Shown here in pieces: positions 33,580 to 41,785 of a DNA stretch of 64,000 nt; the stretch's first letter is position 1; the number at the start of each line of letters is the position of its first letter. The DNA lies in NCBI GenBank assembly GCA_001429555.1, contig LMSR01000005.1, positions 1 through 64,000 of the forward strand, given 5' to 3'. Source of the DNA: Nocardioides sp. Soil797. GTDB taxonomy: Bacteria > Actinomycetota > Actinomycetes > Propionibacteriales > Nocardioidaceae. A program made the position numbers and the translations under genes. The notes beneath the pieces were generated by a model. The model made no database searches. It had not been told where the DNA came from and was given only the letters and a program-made list of their open reading frames with translations.

Positions 33580-34422
33580 GTGAGCACCACCACCGCCCCG
33601 CTCGACCTCGCTGCCCTCGAGGCCGGTCAGTACGTCGACGTGAAGGGCACCTCCACGCACTACCACGACGTGGGTGAGGGCAAGCCGGTGCTGCTGCTGC
33701 ACGGCTCCGGCCCCGGCGTCTCCGCGTGGGCCAACTGGCGCCACGCGATCCCGGCCCTGGCCGAGGGTCACCGCGTGATCGCGATGGACAGCGTCGGCTT
33801 CGGGCTGACCGAGCGCCCCGACTCGGTGCGCTACTCGTTGCGCACGTGGACCGACCACGTGTGGGACTTCCTCGACGCGCTCGGTCTCGACCAGGTCTCC
33901 GTGATCGGCAACTCCCTCGGTGGGCGGCTCGCGCTGCAGATGGCGGAGGACCGCCCCGAGCGCCTCGACCGGATCGTGCTGATGGGTGCACCCGGCGTGG
34001 GGATGACGATGACCGAGGGCCTGCAGGCGTTGCGTGCCTACGAGCCGTCGCCGGAGAACATGGAGTCGCTGCTCAAGAACCACTTCGCGGTGGACAAGTC
34101 GATCATCACCGACGACCTGGTGCAGATCAGGTACGAAGCCAGCGCCGCCCCCGGTGCCCACGAGGCCTACCGGAAGATGTTCTTCGACCCGGAGCACGCC
34201 GGTGGCGAGCTCGGCATCACCGAGGAGCAGGTGGCCAAGGTGAGCATGCCGACTCTACTGGTGCACGGGCTCGAGGACGCCGTCGTCCCGGTGGACGTGG
34301 CCTGGACGATGCTGCGCCTGCTCCCCGACGCGGACCTGCATGTCTTCGCGCGCTGTGGTCACTGGACCCAGATCGAGCGGTCGACCGAGTTCAACGAGCT
34401 CGTGGCCGACTTCCTAGGATGA
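33580..34422 (+). CDS. meta-cleavage product (2-hydroxy-6-oxo-dienoate) hydrolase
   Basis: A 280-residue alpha/beta hydrolase of the C-C bond hydrolase group (MhpC/BphD/CumD/CmtE). The oxyanion/substrate motif 'LLHGSGPGVSAWANWR' is diagnostic of this group. Catalytic triad: Ser112 ('GNSLGG'), Asp233 ('HGLEDAVVP') and His261 ('CGHWTQIE'). It would split the 2-hydroxy-6-oxo-dienoate into 2-hydroxypenta-2,4-dienoate and a carboxylic acid, the latter perhaps taken by the adjoining acyl-CoA ligase. GTG with AGGAG upstream; own promoter with IclR-type element. Confidence 0.93.
   Translation: MSTTTAPLDLAALEAGQYVDVKGTSTHYHDVGEGKPVLLLHGSGPGVSAWANWRHAIPALAEGHRVIAMDSVGFGLTERPDSVRYSLRTWTDHVWDFLDALGLDQVSVIGNSLGGRLALQMAEDRPERLDRIVLMGAPGVGMTMTEGLQALRAYEPSPENMESLLKNHFAVDKSIITDDLVQIRYEASAAPGAHEAYRKMFFDPEHAGGELGITEEQVAKVSMPTLLVHGLEDAVVPVDVAWTMLRLLPDADLHVFARCGHWTQIERSTEFNELVADFLG
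34415..34420 (+). promoter_or_regulatory. Possible internal -10 for the acyl-CoA ligase gene
   Basis: TAGGAT overlaps the hydrolase stop and ends 6 nt before the ligase ATG, the leaderless spacing. It could give extra ligase transcripts independent of the upstream promoter. Confidence 0.35.
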
Positions 34423-34426
34423 CCGC

Positions 34427-36136
34427 ATGAGCGCCGTTTCTGGAAACACCGCGAACTTCCGTGCCGCCCGCGACCAGCTGCTGGGCTGGCGCAACGAGTA
34501 CGACGCCGCCGTGGCCGGCTTCGAGTTCCCCGAGGTCGGCCCGACCTGGAACTGGGCGATCGACTGGGTCGACCAGTTCGCCCGTGGCAACGACACCGAC
34601 GCCCTCGTGATCGTCGAGACCGACGGCTCCCGCAGCGCGCGCTCCTTCGATGAGATCGCCCACCGTTCCGACCAGGTCGCGGCCTGGCTGGTGGACCGGG
34701 GCATCGGCAAGGGCGACTCGGTGATCGTGATGCTCGGCAACCAGATCGAGCTGTGGGAGGTCATGCTCGGCATCATCAAGGCTGGTGCGGTGATCATGCC
34801 GACCACGACCGCAGTGGGTTCCGAGGACCTCACCGACCGGGTGCAGCGTGGCGCTGCGCGGATGGTGATCTGCAACCCGGCCGACGCACCCAAGTTCGAG
34901 ACGGTGCCCGGCGACTTCCTCAAGGTGGCCGTCGGCGCCGTCGACGGCTGGGCGAGCCTCGACGAGGCCTACGCCATCACCGACCCCGTCGTCGAGCACC
35001 CAGGCACCGCCCCCGACGACCGCCTGCTGCTCTACTTCACCAGCGGTACGACGTCCCGGCCCAAGCTGGTCGAGCACACCCAGAGCTCCTACCCGGTCGG
35101 ACACCTGTCGACGATGTACTGGCTCGGCCTCCAGCCTGGCGACGTACACCTCAACATCTCGTCGCCGGGCTGGGCCAAGCACGCGTGGTCCTGCTTCTTC
35201 GCCCCGTGGAACGCGGAGGCGACGGTCTTCCTCTACAACTACGAGCGCTTCGACCCGGCCGCGCTGCTGGCCCAGCTGCGGGCCGAACAGGTCACGTCGT
35301 TCTGTGCGCCGCCGACCGTGTGGCGGATGCTGATCAACGCCGACCTCGGCGAGAAGCCGCCGGCCCTGCGTGAGGTCATCGGTGCCGGCGAGCCGCTCAA
35401 CCCCGAGGTGATCAAGCAGATCGAGGACCGTTGGGGGCTGACCATCCGTGACGGCTACGGCCAGACCGAGACGACCGCCCAGATCGGCAACGTCCCCGGC
35501 TCGCGGTTGAAGCCGGGCTCGATGGGGCGCCCGCTCCCCGGCGTACCCACCGCACTGGTCGACCCCGGCACCGGCGAGGTCGTCGAGGGCGTCGGCGAGG
35601 GCGAGATCTGCTTGGACCTCTCGGCGAACCCGGTGCCGCTGATGACCGGCTACCAGGGTGACGAGGCGCGCAACGCGGAGGCAATGGACGGCGGTTTCTA
35701 CCACACCGGCGACGTCGCTTCCCGCGACGAGGACGGGTACATCACCTACATCGGGCGCACCGACGACGTGTTCAAGGCCTCCGACTACAAGATCAGCCCG
35801 TTCGAGCTCGAGAGCGTGCTCATCGAGCACCCGGCCGTGGCCGAGGCCGCTGTCGTGCCGGCCCCCGACGCCGTGCGCCTGGCGGTGCCGAAGGCCTACA
35901 TCGCGTTGGCCCCCGGCTGGGAGCCCACCCAGGACACCGCGTTCGAGATCCTCAAGTTCGCCCGCGAGAACCTGGCGCCGTTCCTGAGGGTCCGCCGGCT
36001 GGAGTTCTTCGAGCTGCCCAAGACGATCTCCGGCAAGATCCGCCGGGTCGAGCTGCGCCAGCGCGAGAACGAGGTCGCCGAGCAGATCCCGACGGAGTGG
36101 CGTGACGACATGTTCCCCGAGCTAAAGGGCAGCTGA
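34427..36136 (+). CDS. Acyl-CoA synthetase (AMP-forming, ACSM/benzoate-CoA ligase-like)
   Basis: A 569-residue ANL-superfamily ligase. Seen: P-loop-like '[18 protein letters not shown]', '[24 protein letters not shown]', '[11 protein letters not shown]', the ATP motif '[10 protein letters not shown]', the hinge '[39 protein letters not shown]' and the C-terminal catalytic lysine in '[14 protein letters not shown]'. The closest subfamily by motif is medium-chain/aryl acyl-CoA synthetases. In context it may activate the acid released by the adjacent meta-cleavage hydrolase, or the starting aromatic acid. It begins 4 nt after the hydrolase stop. Confidence 0.92.
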   Translation: MSAVSGNTANFRAARDQLLGWRNEYDAAVAGFEFPEVGPTWNWAIDWVDQFARGNDTDALVIVETDGSRSARSFDEIAHRSDQVAAWLVDRGIGKGDSVIVMLGNQIELWEVMLGIIKAGAVIMPTTTAVGSEDLTDRVQRGAARMVICNPADAPKFETVPGDFLKVAVGAVDGWASLDEAYAITDPVVEHPGTAPDDRLLLYFTSGTTSRPKLVEHTQSSYPVGHLSTMYWLGLQPGDVHLNISSPGWAKHAWSCFFAPWNAEATVFLYNYERFDPAALLAQLRAEQVTSFCAPPTVWRMLINADLGEKPPALREVIGAGEPLNPEVIKQIEDRWGLTIRDGYGQTETTAQIGNVPGSRLKPGSMGRPLPGVPTALVDPGTGEVVEGVGEGEICLDLSANPVPLMTGYQGDEARNAEAMDGGFYHTGDVASRDEDGYITYIGRTDDVFKASDYKISPFELESVLIEHPAVAEAAVVPAPDAVRLAVPKAYIALAPGWEPTQDTAFEILKFARENLAPFLRVRRLEFFELPKTISGKIRRVELRQRENEVAEQIPTEWRDDMFPELKGS

Positions 36137-36170
36137 AGGCTCGCTTTGGTGCGGCGGCGGGGTGCCGCCG

Positions 36171-36176
36171 TACCCT
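36171..36176 (+). promoter_or_regulatory. -10 element of miaB
   Basis: TACCCT lies 10 nt before the miaB ATG. A CGGCGG-GGTG-CCGCCG hairpin (36155-36170) immediately upstream may end the aromatic operon. Confidence 0.4.
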
Positions 36177-36186
36177 TGGACCCGTT

Positions 36187-37653
36187 ATGACGCGCACGTA
36201 TGAAGTCCGCACCTACGGGTGCCAGATGAACGTTCACGACTCCGAGCGGCTGACCGGTCTGCTCGAGACCGCCGGCTATGTCGCCGCTCCTTCCGGGGCG
36301 CAGGCCGACGTGGTCGTGTTCAACACGTGCGCCGTGCGCGAGAACGCCGACAACAAGCTCTACGGCAACCTGTCCCACCTGGCCCCGATCAAGGCCGCCA
36401 ACCCCGACCTCCAGATCGCCGTCGGTGGCTGCCTGGCCCAGAAGGACCGCGCCACGATCACCGAGAAGGCGCCCTACGTCGACGTCGTCTTCGGCACCCA
36501 CAACATCGGCTCGCTGCCGGTGCTGCTGGAGCGGGCCCGGGTGCAGCAGGAGGCCCAGGTCGAGATCCTCGAGTCGCTCGAGGTCTTCCCCTCCACGTTG
36601 CCGACCAAGCGCGACTCGGCGTACGCCGCGTGGGTGTCGATCTCGGTCGGCTGCAACAACACCTGCACGTTCTGCATCGTGCCCGCCCTGCGGGGCAAGG
36701 AGAAGGACCGCCGCCCCGGCGAGATCCTCGCCGAGATCGAGGCGCTGGTCGCCGACGGCGTCACCGAGATCACCCTGCTCGGCCAGAACGTCAATGCGTA
36801 CGGCGTCGAGTTCGGCGACCGCCAGGCGTTCTCCAAGTTGTTGCGTGCCTGCGGTGAGATCGAGGGGCTCGAGCGGGTGCGGTTCACCTCGCCACACCCT
36901 GCCGAGTTCACCGATGACGTGATCGAGGCGATGGCCGAGACGCCCAACGTGATGCCGCAGCTGCACATGCCACTGCAGTCGGGCTCCGATCGCGTGCTTC
37001 GCGAGATGCGGCGCTCCTACCGCCAGAAGAAGTTCCTCGGCATCATCGAGCGGGTGCGGGCCGCGATTCCCGAGGCCGCGATCACCACCGACATCATCGT
37101 GGGGTTCCCCGGCGAGACCGAGGAGGACTTCCTCGAGACACTGCACGTGGTGCGCGAGGCCCGCTTCTCCGGTGCCTTCACCTTCCAGTACTCCAAGCGC
37201 CCGGGGACCCCCGCGGCCACGCTGGGGGACCAGGTCGCTCCCGAGGTGGTCGCCGATCGCTACCAGCGCCTCGTCGCGGTGGTGAACGAGATCGCCTGGG
37301 AGGAGAACAAGGCGCTCGTCGGTCACACCGTCGAGCTGATGGTCGCCGAGGGCGAGGGGCGCAAGGACTCCGCCACCCACCGGCTCTCCGGGCGGGGGCC
37401 CGACAACCGGCTCGTGCACTTCAATCCGTCGGGCGCGGACGGCGTGCGGCCCGGAGACATGGTCACGGTCACGATCACCCAAGCCGCACCCCACCACCTG
37501 ATCGCCGACGAGCCGGTGCTGTCCGTGCGACGTACGCGCGCCGGTGACGCCTGGGAAGGTCGCTCCGCCGCGCCCAAGGGCGTCGGGCTGGGCATGCCCT
37601 CGATCGGCGTACCCGCGCCGCTCCCTGATGCGCCCGCCTGCTCGATCGACTGA
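36187..37653 (+). CDS. miaB: tRNA-2-methylthio-N6-dimethylallyladenosine synthase MiaB
   Basis: A 488-residue radical-SAM methylthiotransferase that adds a methylthio group to i6A37 of tRNA. The N-terminal UPF0004 domain ('[18 protein letters not shown]', '[17 protein letters not shown]', 'VGGCLAQKD') supplies three Cys for the auxiliary cluster; the radical-SAM motif is '[11 protein letters not shown]', followed by '[14 protein letters not shown]', '[16 protein letters not shown]' and a C-terminal TRAM-like domain. The last ~30 residues are a non-conserved tail. First gene after the accessory cluster; it works on the product of MiaA, encoded 2.5 kb downstream. Confidence 0.96.
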   Translation: MTRTYEVRTYGCQMNVHDSERLTGLLETAGYVAAPSGAQADVVVFNTCAVRENADNKLYGNLSHLAPIKAANPDLQIAVGGCLAQKDRATITEKAPYVDVVFGTHNIGSLPVLLERARVQQEAQVEILESLEVFPSTLPTKRDSAYAAWVSISVGCNNTCTFCIVPALRGKEKDRRPGEILAEIEALVADGVTEITLLGQNVNAYGVEFGDRQAFSKLLRACGEIEGLERVRFTSPHPAEFTDDVIEAMAETPNVMPQLHMPLQSGSDRVLREMRRSYRQKKFLGIIERVRAAIPEAAITTDIIVGFPGETEEDFLETLHVVREARFSGAFTFQYSKRPGTPAATLGDQVAPEVVADRYQRLVAVVNEIAWEENKALVGHTVELMVAEGEGRKDSATHRLSGRGPDNRLVHFNPSGADGVRPGDMVTVTITQAAPHHLIADEPVLSVRRTRAGDAWEGRSAAPKGVGLGMPSIGVPAPLPDAPACSID

Positions 37654-37704
37654 GCAGTCCAGGCGAACGGCAGTTCCGGAGCAAAGGATCCCGCGGCCGA
37701 TCTG

Positions 37705-38718
37705 TCAGGCACTCCTGCGGTGCTCGTGGTCTTCCGGCACGGGTGATCGATGGAGGTTCGGCCCTGCGCAGTTGGGGCACGGTTGGACCTGGCCCGTCCA
37801 GCCCCGGGCCTGAAGGACGAGCCCGACCTTCTTCGCGGTGGCGCAGGGATCTCCGAACACCTGCCCCCACCCGAGGCGTACGCCGTCGAGGCCGTCGACC
37901 GCGGCATCGAGGTCCCGGTCCAGATCGCGATCCCGATGGCGTGCACCGGAGTGGAAGATCCGGCCGTCGAGCTCGACGATCTGGTCGTACTCTTCATAGA
38001 GCGCATCGCGGTAGAGAGTGCCGCGGCTCAGGTCGACTGCCTGTCGAACTGCCGTCGGGAGTCCGTGTGGGCGTTCGATCCGTGTGAGATAGCCGTGCTC
38101 GAGCACCGAACAGGTGCCGTGGTCGACATCGGCGAGCACAGCGGTCAGGAAGGAGCGGCGCTGAATCTTCTTCCGCCGTCGCAATGCCTCAAGCAGACGT
38201 GGCGCCGTTGTCTGCCTCGACGAGACTGCTCCGGCCAGCACCGCGACGGCATCGACCTCGGAAGTCGCCTCTGCTGCCAGATCGAGCACCGCCTCTTCGA
38301 TGCGCACGCGAGGTGGGGATCGGTTCCATTGGACTCGCGCGGACAAGCCGCGCATTCGGTGCAGGACGACACCGTCCTGCACCCTGACCTTGCGGCTCTG
38401 GGCGATGGCGACGTGGATCGGGCCGTCGCCGTGATCGGCCGACGTTCGGGTGGAGTGCGGACTGCCGGGTCCGTTCGCGGCGCGCAGCGCCGACTGGTGG
38501 GTGAGTGCGGCCGGCCATGCATAGAGCACCGCAGCCCAAGCACGTTGGTGCCAGGTCAGGGAGCCAGTGTGGTTCACATAGACGCCGGGATGGATGGACT
38601 GCAGTTCGTTGCGGCGCAGGAAACGGCGAAGTTCACTGTCGGTCCCACCGTGCTCGTGGATCTGGCGTCGACTGACCACGCCATCCTGTTCGTTGAGGAT
38701 CTGGACGAGTCTCTGCAT
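37705..38718 (-). CDS. AbiEi-like / DUF559 domain protein
   Basis: A 337-residue protein. The N-terminal ~70 residues ('LNEQDGVVSRRQIHEHGGTDSELRRFLRRNELQSIHPGVYVNHTG') form a winged-helix like that of the AbiEi antitoxin family; the C-terminal part ('YRDALYEEYDQIVELDGRIFH...RDRDLDRDLDAAVDGLDGVRLGW') matches the DUF559/Vsr-like endonuclease-fold core, with acidic residues at the expected positions. A 'CPNC' pair near the end may bind metal. Many such genes occur singly in Nocardioides-type genomes. No toxin partner lies beside it. Role unknown; defence or regulation is possible. Confidence 0.78.
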   Translation of the reverse strand: MQRLVQILNEQDGVVSRRQIHEHGGTDSELRRFLRRNELQSIHPGVYVNHTGSLTWHQRAWAAVLYAWPAALTHQSALRAANGPGSPHSTRTSADHGDGPIHVAIAQSRKVRVQDGVVLHRMRGLSARVQWNRSPPRVRIEEAVLDLAAEATSEVDAVAVLAGAVSSRQTTAPRLLEALRRRKKIQRRSFLTAVLADVDHGTCSVLEHGYLTRIERPHGLPTAVRQAVDLSRGTLYRDALYEEYDQIVELDGRIFHSGARHRDRDLDRDLDAAVDGLDGVRLGWGQVFGDPCATAKKVGLVLQARGWTGQVQPCPNCAGPNLHRSPVPEDHEHRRSA

Positions 38719-38858
38719 GCCGTCGAGCGTGCGCTCCGAGACGGGTGGGTACCAGTGGGCGGGTCAACGGCTGTGGAAAACCCTCATTCCGCGCGTGGAT
38801 CCCGTGCAAATCGGTGCACGCCGGCGTACCTGGCTCGCCGTTGACGCCGATGCAACAG

Positions 38859-38905
38859 GATTGGGGTAACTCGATGTCTCTCTGTGACATCGAGTTACCC
38901 CAATC
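38859..38905. terminator. Perfect 20-bp hairpin
   Basis: Arms 38859-38878 and 38886-38905 are exact complements (arm starts GATTGGGGTAAC), loop TCTCTGT. It lies 14 nt after the stop of the acidic small protein gene. Arm G+C is 50%, well below the surroundings. Remaining 38719-38858 holds no feature I can support. Confidence 0.75.
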
Positions 38906-38919
38906 CCGGAGAGCCCGAG

Positions 38920-39258
38920 TCAGGCGGGCTCTTCGGACTCACCCGTCTGGCCGGCGTCGAGGTCGGCGTCGCCGTTGTCAGGCTCCTGCTGCTTGTCGTC
39001 GGGCTGCTTGATCTCGTCGGGCACCTCGTCCTCGCTGATGGCGGGGTTGTCCTCGGGGTCGAGGTCGCGGGGTACCGGGTCGCCCGGGGTGTCGCCGTAC
39101 TTCGGGTCGTCGATCGAGTCGGCGCCACCCGGGAGCAGCTCCGGCTCCTCCGTGGTGGCCTCGGGCATCGGCCCGGCTGCTTCCTCGGTGGCAGCATCAG
39201 CGGCCTGGCCGGACTGCTCGGCGGACTGCTCTTCTGACTGCTCTTCGGGGTCGGGCAT
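38920..39258 (-). CDS. Small acidic, probably disordered protein
   Basis: A 112-residue protein made mostly of Glu, Asp, Gln, Ala and Pro, with no hydrophobic core, signal or cysteines. It begins 'MPDPEEQSEEQSAEQSGQAAD', contains a 'DDPKYGDTPGDPVPRDLDPEDNP' middle, and should be intrinsically disordered and strongly negative. AAGGA precedes the ATG at good spacing and a TAGGGT (39299-39294, minus) fits a -10, supporting expression. No family or function recognised. Confidence 0.7.
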   Translation of the reverse strand: MPDPEEQSEEQSAEQSGQAADAATEEAAGPMPEATTEEPELLPGGADSIDDPKYGDTPGDPVPRDLDPEDNPAISEDEVPDEIKQPDDKQQEPDNGDADLDAGQTGESEEPA

Positions 39259-39327
39259 GGGGTTCCTTTCGGAGGGCTCGTGCTCGGGACTAGACCCTAG
39301 CCACCGGCGAGGATCGACAACAGGCGC

Positions 39328-39786
39328 TCAGAAGCCGAACGTCGTGTACGGCGCGACCTCGCCGGCCGCGAGGCCACGGAGAACCTGCAACTCGTGGGGC
39401 ACCATCGGGGCCGGCAGGGTGATCAGTGGGAACCAGCCGATCTCCGCGCACTTCTCCGGCTCGATGATCCTCGGCTCACCCGACCACGAGCGTGCGGTGA
39501 AGAAGAAGTCGATGCGCTCCTCGATCAGTGCTCCACCCTGGGTTCGCTGCATCGAGGTCACGAACTCGAGGTCGATGTCTGAGATGCCGAGCTCCTCCGT
39601 GGCCTCGCGTTGGGCGGCGGCGAAGGCGGTCTCGCCCTGCTCCACGTGACCGGCGGCTGCGGCTGCCCAGTGCTGGTCCATGTAGCCGGTGTTCTGGCGG
39701 GACTGCAGCAACACCTCGGTGCCCTGGTCGCCGTCGCGCAACAGGAACACGTAGGAGGCCGGGATGACGGCGAAGCGCTCAACCAT
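39328..39786 (-). CDS. NUDIX hydrolase
   Basis: A 152-residue NUDIX enzyme with the complete box 'GHVEQGETAFAAAQREATEELGI' (G-x5-E-x7-REVxEExGI pattern). Preceding strand 'PASYVFLLRDGDQGTEVLLQSRQNTGYMDQHW' resembles the subgroup close to MutT/dihydroneopterin-triphosphate pyrophosphatase types. Substrate unknown. The ATG (39784-39786) follows TAGGCT (minus, 39799-39794) by 7 nt, so it is probably leaderless. Confidence 0.9.
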   Translation of the reverse strand: MVERFAVIPASYVFLLRDGDQGTEVLLQSRQNTGYMDQHWAAAAAGHVEQGETAFAAAQREATEELGISDIDLEFVTSMQRTQGGALIEERIDFFFTARSWSGEPRIIEPEKCAEIGWFPLITLPAPMVPHELQVLRGLAAGEVAPYTTFGF

Positions 39787-39876
39787 GGGGCTGAGCCTAG
39801 GACGTGGCACCGGTCCAGCACCGATGCCGGGTCGGAAATGTGAACGGGTCCGGTGCCGAACCGGCACAGGACCCGC

Positions 39877-39917
39877 TGATCGCGCTGCAGATTCTCAGTG
39901 AATCTGCAGCGCGATCA
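39877..39917 (-). terminator. Perfect 18-bp hairpin
   Basis: Arms 39877-39894 and 39900-39917 are exact complements with loop TCAGT. The inner arm overlaps the stop codon of the MT0933-like gene (39915-39917), so it terminates that transcript and protects the NUDIX promoter downstream. Confidence 0.7.
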
Positions 39918-40118
39918 CTTGATGTCGTCGTTCTTTCCGTCAAGACCGTCGAGCGCGTCCTTGGCCTTGTCGACGGCAGCGTCACCCTTGTCGCCGAGCT
40001 TGCCGCCCGTCTTGTCGTCGATGAAGTCCTTCGCCTTGTCGAGACCGTCCGCGACCTTGTCACCGTGCTGGTCGACAGCGTCGGCCGCCTTGCCCTTGAG
40101 CTTGTCCAGGAATCCCAT
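39915..40118 (-). CDS. MT0933-like small helical protein (putative antitoxin family)
   Basis: A 67-residue highly charged protein 'MGFLDKLKGKAADAVDQHGDKV..' rich in Lys/Asp/Ala with repeats of the type 'DKAKDFIDDKTGGKLGDKGDAAVDKAKDAL'. This matches the Rv0909/MT0933 family, named antitoxin in mycobacteria. The toxin partner expected for such a pair (Rv0910 type) is not next to it; here its neighbours are NUDIX and miaA, so the antitoxin name may not describe its role. GGAG precedes the ATG by 6 nt; overlapping hairpin at its end. Confidence 0.8.
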   Translation of the reverse strand: MGFLDKLKGKAADAVDQHGDKVADGLDKAKDFIDDKTGGKLGDKGDAAVDKAKDALDGLDGKNDDIK

Positions 40119-40188
40119 GATCTGCTCCATTCGAATCCAGTGGTCGCACTCGCTGCGACCCGAGATGTGTCTCTGGAAGACTATGCCC

Positions 40189-41121
40189 ATGTCTGCGTCG
40201 GTCCCATCCCTTGGCGAGATTCCCGTCGTGGCGGTGGTCGGGGCGACAGCTGCCGGCAAGTCGGGGCTCTCGCTCGACCTCGCGGAGCGCCTCGGCGGAG
40301 AGGTGGTCAACACCGACGCCATGCAGGTCTATCGCGGCATGGACATCGGCACCGCCAAGGTGCCCGTCGATGAGCGTCGCAACATCACGCACCACCTGCT
40401 CGACTTCCTCGAGATCGACCAGATCGCCACGGTCGCTGACTTCCAGCGCCTGGCCAGGGACACCATCACCGACCTGCGCTCACGTGGCGCCGTACCCGTG
40501 CTGGTCGGCGGCTCAGCGCTCTACACCCGCGCCGTGCTCGATCGCTTCGACTTCCCGGGCACCGATCCCGACGTACGTCGTGAGCTCGAGGCCGCGCTCG
40601 AAGCGGGCGGGTCGGGAGTGATGCATCAGCGGCTCAAGGAGCTGGATCCTCAAGCAGCACAGGGCATTCACCCCAGCAACGGTCGGCGGATCGTGCGTGC
40701 GCTGGAGGTCATCACGCTCACCGGGCAGGCATACTCGGCGAGTCTGCCGAGGCTGGTCTACAGCGTGGACAACGCCCATCAGATCGGGGTCGACATCGAT
40801 CGGGACACGCTCGACGATCGCATTTCGCAGCGGGTGGAGAAGATGTTCGACGATGGTTTCGTCGACGAGGTGGCACGTCTCCTGGATCGTGGCCTGGCCG
40901 ACGCGGTCACCGCCTCCCGGGCGATCGGCTACCCGGACGTGATGGCCCATCTCGCCGGCGAGCTCACCCTGGAGCAGACGAAGGAGAGGACGAAGACCGC
41001 GACGAGGCGCTTCGCCCGCAAGCAGGACGGCTGGTTCCGCAAGGACCCGCGAATCACCTGGCTGCCGTGGGACGCCCCGGACCTGGTGGAGTCGGCGCTG
41101 GCGGTCCTGCCGCAAGCGTGA
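40189..41121 (+). CDS. miaA: tRNA dimethylallyltransferase MiaA
   Basis: A 310-residue enzyme that prenylates N6 of A37 in tRNAs reading U-starting codons; MiaB then adds methylthio. Seen: P-loop 'VVGATAAGKSGLSLDLAERLGGEVVNTDAMQVYRGMDIGTAK', 'HHLLDFLEIDQIATVADFQRLA', 'PVLVGGSALYTRAVLD', 'NGRRIVRALEVI', 'ASRAIGYPDVMAHL' and 'TATRRFARKQDGWFRKD'. ATG 40189 was chosen; ATG 40183 is in frame two codons earlier. Followed 37 nt later by a DHFR-like gene. Conserved miaB-miaA-dapF-hflX neighbourhood. Confidence 0.96.
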   Translation: MSASVPSLGEIPVVAVVGATAAGKSGLSLDLAERLGGEVVNTDAMQVYRGMDIGTAKVPVDERRNITHHLLDFLEIDQIATVADFQRLARDTITDLRSRGAVPVLVGGSALYTRAVLDRFDFPGTDPDVRRELEAALEAGGSGVMHQRLKELDPQAAQGIHPSNGRRIVRALEVITLTGQAYSASLPRLVYSVDNAHQIGVDIDRDTLDDRISQRVEKMFDDGFVDEVARLLDRGLADAVTASRAIGYPDVMAHLAGELTLEQTKERTKTATRRFARKQDGWFRKDPRITWLPWDAPDLVESALAVLPQA

Positions 41122-41158
41122 TCAAGTCCGATGCCGCCGGGGCGGGCAGACTGGCGCC

Positions 41159-41683
41159 ATGGTGACCCAGTTCTACACAGCGTCCAGCCTCGACGGCTTC
41201 ATCGCCACGGAGGACAACTCGCTCGAGTGGCTCTTCCGCCAGGACATCGACATGGACGGGCCGATGGCCTACCCGGCGTTCGGTGCGGAGAAGGGCGCGC
41301 TGGCGATGGGTGCCACCACCTACGAGTGGATCGTCGAGAACAACGAGACGTGGGACTACATCAGCCCCACCTGGGTCTTCACCCACCGCGAGCTGCCCGC
41401 GAAGAAGGGCGGCGGTGACGTGCACTTCACCCAGGCCGCCATCGCCGACGTGCACCGTGAGATGACAGAGGCCGCGGCCGGCAAGAACATCTGGTTGCTG
41501 GGCGGCGGTGATCTGGTCGGCCAGTTCGCCGATGCCGGGCTGCTCGACGAGGTGTGGGTGCAGTTCGCCCCGGTCACGCTCGGCTCCGGGGCGCCCCTCC
41601 TGCCCAGGGCGCTCGACCTCGAGCTGGTCGAGGTCGCCCGCAACCGTGACTTCATGTGCGGGCGCTACAACGTCGTGCGCTGA
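41159..41683 (+). CDS. Dihydrofolate-reductase-fold (RibD C-terminal-like) protein
   Basis: A 174-residue DHFR-superfamily protein: 'YTASSLDGFIATEDNSLEWLF', 'GALAMGATTYEWI', 'VFTHRELP', 'IWLLGGGDLVGQFADAGLLDEVWVQFAPVTLGSGAPLLP'. These match the RibD_C family of uncharacterised reductases common in actinobacteria, which bind NADPH; a role in folate or riboflavin synthesis is not implied. It is followed by an 8-bp hairpin. Confidence 0.9.
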   Translation: MVTQFYTASSLDGFIATEDNSLEWLFRQDIDMDGPMAYPAFGAEKGALAMGATTYEWIVENNETWDYISPTWVFTHRELPAKKGGGDVHFTQAAIADVHREMTEAAAGKNIWLLGGGDLVGQFADAGLLDEVWVQFAPVTLGSGAPLLPRALDLELVEVARNRDFMCGRYNVVR

Positions 41684-41687
41684 GCGT

Positions 41688-41710
41688 GGATCCAGGCCGA
41701 CTCTGGATCC
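41688..41710 (+). terminator. Hairpin after the DHFR-like gene
   Basis: GGATCCAG (41688-41695), 7-nt loop, CTGGATCC (41703-41710), directly after the stop codon. Confidence 0.5.
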
Positions 41711-41773
41711 CGGCTGAGCTCGCCGCCAGGCGTGCAGGTCACGGTCTGGCGTTGAGTTCGCGGGGCGGGATGG

Positions 41774-41779
41774 GACAAT
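41774..41779 (+). promoter_or_regulatory. -10 element of dapF (leaderless)
   Basis: GACAAT 6 nt before the dapF GTG fits the leaderless spacing seen at tatD and the SDR gene. Confidence 0.4.
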
Positions 41780-41785
41780 GATCAG

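Noticed and set aside
36155..36170. Strong terminator between the acyl-CoA ligase and miaB
   Set aside because: The stem is only 6 bp of simple CGG repeats and no U-tract follows, so it is listed only as a possibility under the miaB promoter.
23807..36186. Mobile element or genomic island borders around the aromatic cluster
   Set aside because: No transposase, integrase, tRNA or matching terminal repeats were seen at either edge; base composition is like the flanks.
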